DNA from: Candidatus Omnitrophota bacterium
Lineage (GTDB): Bacteria; Omnitrophota; Gorgyraeia; Tantalellales; Tantalellaceae
Assembly: GCA_024277375.1 (NCBI GenBank)
Contig: JAJRVD010000002.1
Span: 1 to 47,232 of the forward strand
Reading direction: 5' to 3'
Length of the DNA stretch: 47,232 bases
Shown in pieces: positions 16,601 to 23,388 of the stretch. Numbering within the stretch: the first letter of the stretch is position 1; each line of letters starts with the position of its first letter. Both the position numbers and the translations under genes were made by a program. The notes beneath the pieces were generated by a model. It was given only the letters and a program-made list of their open reading frames with translations, did no database searches and was not told where the DNA came from.

Positions 16601-16626
16601 ATGGTCAGTCAGACGATGAGGCGTAA
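13609..16626 (+). CDS. Giant polytopic membrane protein fused to a NapC-like cytochrome, cut by in-frame TAA
   Basis: About 850 residues of almost continuous hydrophobic helices (likely more than 20 transmembrane segments) make a domain I do not recognise. They are followed by a NapC/NirT-like segment, HPQFCSSCHYMDDYVESW, with CVDCH, CLREGCH and CTTCH. The reading frame then meets TAA, but the same frame continues with five more heme motifs that match the stand-alone NapC paralogue one for one. The full product would be about 1,117 aa with nine hemes; as read it keeps four. I prefer the GTG start with AAAAGG upstream; the ORF-track ATG at 13,585 lies in repeat-derived DNA. It sits directly upstream of hdrCBA, suggesting a membrane entry or exit point for Hdr electrons. 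Confidence 0.8.
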   Translation: MNRIGHILGLVFATILLFASKTFLLLNPIVSAGFLLLVSMFYVVCTVVSKRSLFLYPVMFFGALAYYLCLYGAGISYIWYPAHSFVLIVLLAIAKYIAGSRGKREYSNAFRKGINTTVAFFTFWALSFARTYWGSDPMVYVLAFFCYAVFYRVQNRLDPERRNLTYVWIFYGIVGTLALAGMQIFPPLVKTALLVLLVFALAHRSIKVYKKGGYFATMPFLIGILVSTFFAFVFFSRQWNVLAITFLFSSLAFWYVYKAIKEEIVGDHISNAGEKFLMIVFKSGFILLPVVFWGILLSKGFPPGYLNITLSLVFALFFAKLTRSPYKSLFKKRNHYVYLSGMFFTALVYLVVFSFERFISREYLFLFTPVWMAVLLSIADFFRKNEDLKRANSIIDVAFLPIAINAILLMTLNVFNPTLGMILSGITIVTLFMFLAILRSHIVFYSFSLASWFALYSVLRSVSASTQVFVLSYMTVALACALSGYLLTRKKNVTSNVFNFSLVLYSLTAIQLVPVGSSLRLVVLCSMAIVYLLLGALLSLNKKTDGLFSKIGHFCAGMIIFSVLSDKSFNQAIYASFALAVAYLLPLLLHKREKYAYPASLFAALGYLLLLIKICPSNWVMFAYLPLIAVFLFHRKAPAARTSVYFSSVAIAFWALTSSALVPIFAAGSSILYGIVFILFDRKAVSFTATFASFLFLGVYFLLNSFFPTEQAIMFFCVVTFILFVGGVLSRNVERIKQWSSAFTIAGVAFLFLAAVISAFAGAITATKTVVVLSSVAFVLTALIFRKEIFLYLLTLNMALLFFNFVQTSGTVFTQDLFVYFVYGTLLIGAFFVIPYVKRLRRYDRVFTMFTIANWKGILVYSIPVCVILVITLMLYAVKITEHPQFCSSCHYMDDYVESWEHSNHKDVKCVDCHYEPGVKAIAIGKVEGLVQLVKYMTHTYGSKPWAEVRDKSCLREGCHDKMDRKKPVIFEKGIPFAHSTHLDNPAQKHTLRCTTCHGQSDDEA

Positions 16627-16962
16627 CATCTGTCTGTAACAAAGAGCGCCTGTTTTGTATGCCATTTCAAAGACAAAGAAGCCAATCAGACGTCTAATTG
16701 CGGAACATGTCATGGAATGCCGGATGCTCATAAGGAGTTCATTGAAGATACCACTAACGTAGATTGCATGGCCTGTCATGAGGGGATTACAGAAGGAAGC
16801 GGCAAGGTAGAGGCTTTTTATTGTTTGTTTTGCCATGGCAAAAAGGATGTTCGAAAGAAGATCTCTATTGAAGAGATGCACCAAAAACATGTTACGGATA
16901 ATAAAGTCGAATGTTTTCAGTGCCACGGTGTCGTGAAACATGGACCCGGGGAGGGAATATAA
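16627..16962 (+). pseudogene. Downstream part of the polytopic-NapC fusion after the TAA
   Basis: This stretch is in the same frame as the preceding ORF and carries CFVCH, CGTCH, CMACH, CLFCH and CFQCH. These correspond in order and spacing to the last five heme motifs of the napC-like gene at 12,090. The ORF track sees only the part from an internal ATG. It has no signal peptide of its own, so if translated separately it could not be exported or matured. It is either the inactivated end of the upstream gene or the readthrough portion of one protein. Its stop is followed within two bases by the hdrC start, so the operon structure is intact. Confidence 0.8.
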
Positions 16963-16963
16963 T

Positions 16964-17611
16964 ATGAAATGGGAAATATCGGATAAAGCAATGGAGTCCA
17001 GCTTTGTTCAAGAGGTTGAAAAGAGAAGCGAACAGAACGTTTCGTCTTGCTATCAGTGCGGGAAGTGTTCGGCGGGGTGTCCTATTTGCCAGGATATGGA
17101 TTTTTCCCCCAATCAGATACTTCGTCTTATTCAGATGGGGTTAAAAGATGAGATACTGGCAAGTTCGTCCATATGGATGTGCGCTTCTTGTCAGACCTGT
17201 ACAACAAGATGTCCTTTGAAGATAGACTTGGCAAAGATAATGGACGCTTTGCGGATAATTTCACATATGCAGGACCATCAGAAAAAGTTCAAACCGAAAT
17301 CTTTTGTGAAAGACCTTGCCGGACGAACATATGACAGTTTGCTTAAAACTCTCGATATGGATGTTACCTCTAACCTGAAAGTTTTTGCCAAGGTTTTTCT
17401 GGAAAGTATACGGCAATATGGAAGGCTTTCGGAAGTCGGCCTGATCTTGAACTACAATATCAATAGCGGATTTTTGTTCTCTAACGTTAAGAATTGTCCC
17501 GCGTTTCTTTCGAGGGGCAAACTGAAGATAAAACCGGCCGATCTTAAAAGGATCGACAAGGTAAGACGAATATTTGAAAAACTAGCTGAACTAGAGAAGG
17601 AAGAATTATGA
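16964..17611 (+). CDS. hdrC: Heterodisulfide reductase subunit C-like (HdrC)
   Basis: An electron-transfer subunit with two [4Fe-4S] clusters. The first motif is CYQCGKCSAGCPIC (from residue 29) and the second CASCQTCTTRCP (about residue 77). HdrC passes electrons between HdrA and HdrB. The length of 215 aa is typical of HdrC with a helical tail. The start at 16,964 has GGGGAGGG upstream; the track start at 16,940 overlaps the preceding gene. It ends four bases into hdrB, so translation is coupled. In bacteria such Hdr modules commonly serve electron bifurcation rather than methanogenesis. Confidence 0.92.
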   Translation: MKWEISDKAMESSFVQEVEKRSEQNVSSCYQCGKCSAGCPICQDMDFSPNQILRLIQMGLKDEILASSSIWMCASCQTCTTRCPLKIDLAKIMDALRIISHMQDHQKKFKPKSFVKDLAGRTYDSLLKTLDMDVTSNLKVFAKVFLESIRQYGRLSEVGLILNYNINSGFLFSNVKNCPAFLSRGKLKIKPADLKRIDKVRRIFEKLAELEKEEL

Positions 17612-18495
17612 AGTATGCCTATTTTCCGGGATGCTCACTACACGCGACAGCGGAAGAATACGCCCGATCAAGTGTCGCGGTTTGCGAAAAACTCGGTATT
17701 GAACTAGAAGAGATCGAAGATTGGTTGTGTTGTGGAGCTACACCCGCGCATATTACTAATCATCTAGCGTCTATTGCTTTACCTATAGCCAGTTGCGCGT
17801 GGGCTGAAAAGCAAAAGCTGGATGTTCTTACCTGCTGCGCGGCATGTTCCAGCAGGCTTAAATTGGCAAATCAGGAAGTGAAAGAAGATCCTGAGCTTCG
17901 CGCTAAGGTGAATAAAATTATTGAAGAGGACTATAAAGGAAATATAGAGGTACATCATATACTGGAAGTCCTCTCAAAAAAGGTGGGGTTCGAGAATCTA
18001 AGAGAACAGATCGTAAAGCCGCTCAATGGATTGAAGGTAGCTTGTTATTATGGCTGTCTTTTAACGAGGTTGCCTGAGCCTTTGCGGCTGGACAATCTTG
18101 AAGACCCCATGGTTATGGATGATCTCGCGACGGCAATGGGCGCGGAAGCGGTTGACTGGCCGTATAAAACCGAATGTTGCGGAGCTAGTCTCGCGGTTAT
18201 ACAGGAGCAAACAGTATTAAGGCTCGCTAATGACATTTTAACCATAGCTGAGGATAGCGGAGCCGAATGTATTCTTGTAGCCTGTCCTTTGTGTCAGTCT
18301 AACCTGGATCTGATGCAGTCGGGAGTAAATAAAAAATACAATAAAAACTTCAATATTCCGGTGTTTTATTTTACTCAACTTTTAGGGCTGGCGATGGGCA
18401 TAGATAGAGAGAAGCTGGCGTTATCAAAATTAATCGTTAACCCTTTCCCGCTTTTGGCGGAGAAGGGGTTCATAGAAAAAGAGGCGTATCTATAA
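17608..18495 (+). CDS. hdrB: Heterodisulfide reductase subunit B-like (HdrB)
   Basis: This is the catalytic subunit that reduces a disulfide at non-cubane [4Fe-4S] clusters. Two CCG domains are visible. The first has Cys9, WLCCGA (Cys41-42) and CCAAC (76-80). The second has CYYGCLL near 148, TECCGAS near 193 and CPLCQSNLD near 230. The length of 295 aa is normal. The bacterial substrate is unknown; in Flox-Hdr complexes a small disulfide such as a DsrC-type protein has been proposed, but no dsrC is visible here. AAGGAAG precedes the ATG, and the stop overlaps the hdrA start (TAATG). Confidence 0.93.
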   Translation: MKYAYFPGCSLHATAEEYARSSVAVCEKLGIELEEIEDWLCCGATPAHITNHLASIALPIASCAWAEKQKLDVLTCCAACSSRLKLANQEVKEDPELRAKVNKIIEEDYKGNIEVHHILEVLSKKVGFENLREQIVKPLNGLKVACYYGCLLTRLPEPLRLDNLEDPMVMDDLATAMGAEAVDWPYKTECCGASLAVIQEQTVLRLANDILTIAEDSGAECILVACPLCQSNLDLMQSGVNKKYNKNFNIPVFYFTQLLGLAMGIDREKLALSKLIVNPFPLLAEKGFIEKEAYL

Positions 18496-21215
18496 TGGCT
18501 AGAATAGGCGTATTTGTATGTTGGTGTGGTTCTAATATCGCGGAAACGGTTGATTCCGAAGGCGTAGGGGAATATGCCGCGAAGTTGCCGGGCGTTGCAG
18601 TCTCAATGGATTACAAATATACATGTTCGGACCCCGGACAGAAAATGATAATCGAGGCTATCCGGGAGCATAAACTGACCGGAGTTGTTGTCGCTTCATG
18701 TTCTCCGCGTATGCATGAGACTACCTTTAGACGAACTGTTGCCGGTGTGGGGTTGAATCCCTATTTGCTTGAGATGGCAAATATACGGGAGCATTGCTCA
18801 TGGGTGCATCATGACAAGGAAGCAGGCACAGAAAAGGCAAAGATATTGGTTCGTATGATGGTAGAAAAGGTGAAACATAATCATAAGTTATATCCTATCA
18901 AAGTACCTGTGACAAATAGAGCTCTCGTAATCGGCGGGGGTATTGCCGGCATACAGGCCGCGTTGGATATCGCGAAGGAAGGTCATGAAGTAATAATTGT
19001 GGAAAAACAACCATCAGTGGGTGGGCATATGTCGCAGTTGGATGAAACTTTTCCAACGTTGGATTGTTCTCAGTGTATATTGACTCCCCGTATGGTAGAA
19101 ATAATCCAGGATAAAAATATAAAACTCTATGCCTACTCGGAAGTCGAATCGGTAAGCGGTTTTATCGGCAATTTCAAAGTAAAGATCCGCCGCAAAAGTC
19201 GCTACCTGAAGGAGAGTGAATGTACCGGTTGTTCTGATTGCGAAGAACCATGTCCGGTAGAACTTAAGAATGAATTTAACGAAGGTTTGGATACCCGCAA
19301 AGCTATTTATCGTCCATTTACACAGGCTGTTCCGAATTCATTTCTTATCGAGAAAACAAAAGAACCGGCCCCGTGTAAAGTGGTTTGTCCTATAGGACAG
19401 AATGTGCAGGGTTATGTAGCTTTAATGTCTAAAGGTAAATTTAAGGAAGCACTTAAAGTTGTGCGCGAAACCAATCCGTTCCCGTCGGTTTGCGGGAGGG
19501 TTTGCACCCACGTTTGTGAAACCGCGTGCAACAGGAGCCGTATAGATGAGCCTATTTCAATAGCGTCACTAAAAAGAGTTTTGGGAGACTTTGAGGCCGC
19601 CAATCCGGAGCTTATAACATACGCGAAACCTGAAGAAACAAAATCTGAAAAAGTTGCTGTTGTCGGCGCCGGTCCTGCCGGACTTGTATGTGCTTATGAC
19701 CTGGCAAAAGCGGGATATAAAGTTAAAGTGTTTGAATCTACACCCGTGGCGGGCGGGATGCTCTATTTAGGTATACCGGAATATCGGCTTACTCGCGATG
19801 TTATTGCCAGGGAGGTAAAGGCTATCCAGGATATGGGTGTTGAGATAGAACTGAATTCGCCGGTTGATGACGCGCAAGAACTCTTGAAAAAGGGATATAA
19901 AGCTGTTTTTCTCGGTATTGGTTGTCAAAAAGGAAAAGACCTTGGAATAGAGGGTGAAGATGCCGAAGGCTCTACGGACGCTGTCGCGTTCTTGAAAAAG
20001 GTGAACCTCGGAGAAACAACTAAAGTAGACGGTAATGTTATTGTTGTAGGTGGTGGTAACTCCGCTATCGATGCCGCGAGAAGCGCGCTTCGACTGGGGG
20101 CTAAGCAGGTAAAGATAGTTTACAGACGCTCTAAAAAAGAAATGCCCGCCGATCCGAGAGAAGTTGAAGATGCTGAGAAAGAAGGCGTGAGCATAGAGTT
20201 TCTTTCCAATCCGACCAAAGTAATAACTGAAAATGGCAGGATAACCGAGGTAGAGTGTTTAAGGATGGAACTCGGTGAACCTGACGGATCCGGGCGAAGA
20301 AGGCCTGTGCCCGTAAAAGGATCTGAATTTATTATCAAATCAGACCTCTTAATAAGAGCTGTAAGCCAGGCTATGGAACAGGATTTTGATAAGTCCGAAA
20401 ATATTAAATTAAGCAGGTGGAAAACTGTTGATGTAGATCCGTTGACACTGGCGACTTCAGTCGATGGAATATTTGCCGGCGGCGACGGTGTTAATGGACC
20501 GGAAACCGTAGTTAGAGCAATGGAAGACGGATATATCGCGGCAGAATCTATAAAGAGGTTCTTAACTTCCCGAGACCTGAAAGAAGGGCGTAACTTTCCT
20601 GCTCATAAGGTCACCGAAGAACCGGCAGAGAGGCTTTTTGAGGGAGTTGAAAAAGCCTCGAGAGTAAAAATACCTGAAATATCGATTGAGGACAGAAATA
20701 ACTTTAAAGAGGTAGCGAGTGTTCTTTCCGATGAGGACGCGATCAAGGAGGCTAAAAGATGTCTTAATTGCGGGATATGTTCCGAATGCGGGGAATGCGG
20801 CAAAGCGTGTGAAAAGGATCTGATAGACCATAATATGGAAGATGAGATCGTCGAAGAAGATGTGGGCGCTATTGTTGTCGCGACGGGATATGATCTTATG
20901 GACCCATCGGTATATGAAGAGTACGGCTACAAAAAATATCCGGATGTATTGACCAGTTTAGAATTTGAGAGAATGGTAAGTGCCTCCGGGCCGACAAACG
21001 GAAAGTTAATAAGGCCTTCAGACGGACAAACACCTAAAAATGTGGTTTTTGTCCAATGTGTCGGATCCCGGGATGAAGATAAAGGGTATCCGTATTGTTC
21101 AGGGATATGCTGTATGTATACGGCAAAGCATACGATGCTTTTTAAACATAAAGTTCCTGACGGAAAAGCTTTCGTTTTCTATGTCGACGTTCGAGCTTCA
21201 GGGAATAACTATTAG
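18495..21215 (+). CDS. hdrA: HdrA with inserted GltD-like domain, cut by in-frame TAG
   Basis: HdrA carries the FAD at which electron bifurcation occurs. The N-terminal domain is followed by the FAD loop ALVIGGGIAGIQAA (about 143-156) and the HdrA motif CSQCILTPRMVE. A ferredoxin-like CTGCSDCEEPCP is near 242. From about 294 to 740 a complete GltD/NfnB-like NAD(P)H module is inserted (CGRVCTHVCETAC, VAVVGAGPAGL, VIVVGGGNSAIDAARSA). HdrA sequence resumes with CLNCGICSECGECGKAC, VFVQCVGSRDE and PYCSGICCMYTAKH. The frame stops at TAG after FYVDVRASGNNY, yet the remaining HdrA C-terminus follows in the same frame. The full product would be 1,122 aa. Confidence 0.88.
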   Translation: MARIGVFVCWCGSNIAETVDSEGVGEYAAKLPGVAVSMDYKYTCSDPGQKMIIEAIREHKLTGVVVASCSPRMHETTFRRTVAGVGLNPYLLEMANIREHCSWVHHDKEAGTEKAKILVRMMVEKVKHNHKLYPIKVPVTNRALVIGGGIAGIQAALDIAKEGHEVIIVEKQPSVGGHMSQLDETFPTLDCSQCILTPRMVEIIQDKNIKLYAYSEVESVSGFIGNFKVKIRRKSRYLKESECTGCSDCEEPCPVELKNEFNEGLDTRKAIYRPFTQAVPNSFLIEKTKEPAPCKVVCPIGQNVQGYVALMSKGKFKEALKVVRETNPFPSVCGRVCTHVCETACNRSRIDEPISIASLKRVLGDFEAANPELITYAKPEETKSEKVAVVGAGPAGLVCAYDLAKAGYKVKVFESTPVAGGMLYLGIPEYRLTRDVIAREVKAIQDMGVEIELNSPVDDAQELLKKGYKAVFLGIGCQKGKDLGIEGEDAEGSTDAVAFLKKVNLGETTKVDGNVIVVGGGNSAIDAARSALRLGAKQVKIVYRRSKKEMPADPREVEDAEKEGVSIEFLSNPTKVITENGRITEVECLRMELGEPDGSGRRRPVPVKGSEFIIKSDLLIRAVSQAMEQDFDKSENIKLSRWKTVDVDPLTLATSVDGIFAGGDGVNGPETVVRAMEDGYIAAESIKRFLTSRDLKEGRNFPAHKVTEEPAERLFEGVEKASRVKIPEISIEDRNNFKEVASVLSDEDAIKEAKRCLNCGICSECGECGKACEKDLIDHNMEDEIVEEDVGAIVVATGYDLMDPSVYEEYGYKKYPDVLTSLEFERMVSASGPTNGKLIRPSDGQTPKNVVFVQCVGSRDEDKGYPYCSGICCMYTAKHTMLFKHKVPDGKAFVFYVDVRASGNNY

Positions 21216-21863
21216 CAGTTTGTCAGGCGTGTTGTTAAGGAGAAAAAGGCAATATATTTACGCGGTAGGGTAGCGAAAGTATTTCCTCTGGGACCAAAGC
21301 TCATTGTTAGAGGTGCCGACACTCTAAGTGGAGGGCAGATCGAGATAGAAGCGGACATGGTAGTTCTGGCTACGGCTGTGACGGCGGCTCCAGGAGCGGA
21401 TAAGCTTGCGCAGACATTGAAAATTTCCTATGATGAGCATAATTTTCTTTCGGAAGCTCATCCGAAGTTACGTCCGGTTGAGACTAATACCGCGGGTATA
21501 TTTTTGGCGGGTACATGCCAGGCTCCCCGGGATATTCCTGAAACTGTCGCTCAGGCATCGGGTGCCGCGGCAAAGGTATTGGGTATAATTCATGGTAATG
21601 AACTGGAAAGAGAGCCCGCGACCGCGATCGTGGACGAAACCAACTGCAACGCGTGTTTCGACTGCGAGAAAGTATGCGCTTATAACGCGGTAGAGGAAAA
21701 AGAGATCAAAAACAGAAAAGGTGAACTAATAAAAGTTGTTGCCAGTATAAACCAGGGGATGTGTCAAGGGTGCGGGGCATGTGCCGCGTCCTGTAGATCC
21801 GGATGCATAGATGTTCAGGGCTTTACGGATGAACAGATATACGCGGAAATATTGGCAAGTTAA
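21216..21863 (+). pseudogene. hdrA: C-terminal part of HdrA after the TAG
   Basis: It is in frame with the upstream HdrA and begins QFVRRVVKEKKAIYLRGRVAKVF, the normal continuation of the HdrA FAD domain. It ends with two [4Fe-4S] motifs, CNACFDCEKVC and CQGCGACAASCRSGC, which link HdrA to HdrC or MvhD. The ORF track shows only the part from an internal ATG. Without it HdrA lacks its two C-terminal clusters, so the break would disable the complex unless the codon is read through or is a sequence error. No ribosome binding site is evident at the join. Confidence 0.85.
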
Positions 21864-21876
21864 TTCAGCATTCGGG

Positions 21877-22062
21877 CTGTGTCGTAATTCGTTTTGCGGA
21901 TGGCCGCGTACAATATGTTTGTGGATGGCCGCGTACAATATGTTTGCGGATGGCCGCGTACAATATGTTTGTGGATGGCCGCGTACAATATGTTGTAGGG
22001 GTTCGATTTATCGAACCCGATATAACGGGCTTGATGAATCAAGCCCCTACATTATGACACAG
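21877..22062 (+). repeat. MITE-like repeat, expanded copy A5
   Basis: A 186-bp copy bounded by CTGTGTCGTAAT and GACACAG, longer than its relatives because a 25-bp internal unit is present four times. It lies between hdrA and the mvhD-like gene, so the hdr-flx transcript would contain this hairpin-rich insert. Confidence 0.87.
21896..21994 (+). repeat. Four tandem 25-bp units within MITE copy A5
   Basis: The unit G(C/T)GGATGGCCGCGTACAATATGTTT is repeated four times, with C and T alternating at the second base (units 1 and 3 against 2 and 4); the last unit is one base short. The C/T alternation suggests that a 50-bp pair was duplicated. Other copies of the element hold one unit. Confidence 0.9.
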
Positions 22063-22086
22063 TTTGAATGACGGAACAGGAGAAAC

Positions 22087-22560
22087 ATGAAAAAGTGGGA
22101 ACCTAAAATAACAGCGTTTTTATGTAACTGGTGTTCTTACGCGGGCGCGGACCTGGCGGGGACAAGCAGATTTGAATATCCAACCAACATAAGGATCATC
22201 CGCCTACCATGTTCCGGAAAGGTGGACCCCTTGTTTATAGTGAAGGCTTTCGAGAACGGATCGGACGGCGTACTTGTCTCAGGGTGTCATCCGGGGGATT
22301 GCCATTATACGAGTGGCAATTATCACGCGCGAAGAAAATTCGCTATGTTCCGTAAACTAATTGAGTTTTATGGAATAGATATTAAGCGGATCCAATTTTC
22401 GTGGGTTTCCGCCGCTGAAGGCGGGAAGTGGGCAGAGGTAGCTACTCAGGTTACAGAGGACATCCGAAAACTGGGTCCGTATGAGCCGTTCAAGAAGGAA
22501 GCTGTTGTACAGGGATGCAGTGTACATCCGATGAATAATGAAAAGGGAATATTAAACTAA
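22087..22560 (+). CDS. MvhD/FlxD-like iron-sulfur subunit
   Basis: A small [2Fe-2S] protein of the MvhD family. In methanogens it connects a hydrogenase to HdrA; in bacteria, as FlxD, it connects NAD(P)H-oxidising Flx subunits to HdrA. Conserved cysteines lie in FLCNWCSYAGAD, RLPCSGKVDP and VSGCHPGDCHYTSGN, followed by NYHARRKF as is usual for the family. Length 157 aa. AGGAG precedes the ATG. No hydrogenase large or small subunit is visible in the window, so an Flx-type partner set is more likely than Mvh. Confidence 0.9.
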   Translation: MKKWEPKITAFLCNWCSYAGADLAGTSRFEYPTNIRIIRLPCSGKVDPLFIVKAFENGSDGVLVSGCHPGDCHYTSGNYHARRKFAMFRKLIEFYGIDIKRIQFSWVSAAEGGKWAEVATQVTEDIRKLGPYEPFKKEAVVQGCSVHPMNNEKGILN

Positions 22561-22571
22561 ATGGGGATAAA

Positions 22572-23375
22572 ATGAGTAAAATACTTAAAAAAGAAGTTTT
22601 GAGTCCGGATGTAAAGTTGTTTGTTGTCGAAGCTAAAGAAATAGCTAAAAAGGCCGAACCCGGTCAGTTTATTATACTTATGGTTTCCGAAGAAGGAGAG
22701 AGGATTCCGCTCACTATAGCGGATTTTTCCCGGGATGATGGGACTTTGACTCTTGTTGTTCAGGAAGTCGGTGTAACTACAAAAAAAATGGGCAAGCTTG
22801 AAGAGGGAGATGATATCCCTTACATCGTGGGACCTTTGGGGAAGCCTTCAGATGTAGTCAAAAGGGGTCTTATTGTTTGTATTGGCGGAGGGATAGGAAT
22901 AGCGCCTATATACCCTATTGCCAGAAAACTTAAAGAACTTGGAAATGAAGTGATCTCGATAATTGGCGCTCGAACCAAAGACATCCTTTTCTGGGAAGAA
23001 AAAATGGGAGAAGTGAGTAGCGAGCTTATCGTGACAACCGATGATGGCTCATACGGTAAAAAAGGTTTTGTAACACAGGTTTTGCAGGGGATTATTGATA
23101 GTGGTCGCGAAATAAGCGAAGTTATGGCGATAGGTCCGGTGCCGATGATGAAGGCGGTGTCGGATCTGACAAAGACATATGGGATAAAGACGGTAGTCAG
23201 TTTGAATCCCATAATGGTAGACGGAACAGGCATGTGTGGAGGATGTAGAGTTGATGTTGATGGCGAAAAGAAGTTCTGTTGTGTAGATGGTCCTGAATTT
23301 GACGCGCATTATGTAGATTTTGAAGGGCTTATTCAGAGACAACAGGCATATAAAGAAGAGGAACAACAAGGCTAG
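22572..23375 (+). CDS. nfnA: NfnA-like FAD/NAD(P)-binding ferredoxin reductase subunit
   Basis: NfnA is the small subunit of the electron-bifurcating transhydrogenase NfnAB (NADH, ferredoxin and NADP+); the same fold occurs in SudB. An N-terminal FAD-binding beta-barrel (PGQFIILMVSEEGERIPLTIAD) is followed by the NAD-binding GGGIGIAPIYPIARKLKELG. The C-terminal [2Fe-2S] region is GTGMCGGCRVDVDGEKKFCCVDGPEFDAH. Length 267 aa. It overlaps no coding sequence but lies 11 bases after the mvhD-like stop, with GGGG before the ATG. It pairs with the nfnB gene that follows. Confidence 0.9.
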   Translation: MSKILKKEVLSPDVKLFVVEAKEIAKKAEPGQFIILMVSEEGERIPLTIADFSRDDGTLTLVVQEVGVTTKKMGKLEEGDDIPYIVGPLGKPSDVVKRGLIVCIGGGIGIAPIYPIARKLKELGNEVISIIGARTKDILFWEEKMGEVSSELIVTTDDGSYGKKGFVTQVLQGIIDSGREISEVMAIGPVPMMKAVSDLTKTYGIKTVVSLNPIMVDGTGMCGGCRVDVDGEKKFCCVDGPEFDAHYVDFEGLIQRQQAYKEEEQQG

Positions 23376-23388
23376 GAGAAGTGTAATC

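Noticed and set aside
16717-16962. Independent small cytochrome gene from the internal ATG
   Set aside because: It has no signal peptide or ribosome binding site and continues the frame and heme order of the upstream gene.
21896-21994. CRISPR array
   Set aside because: The four 25-bp units abut without spacers and lie inside a MITE copy; no cas genes are present.
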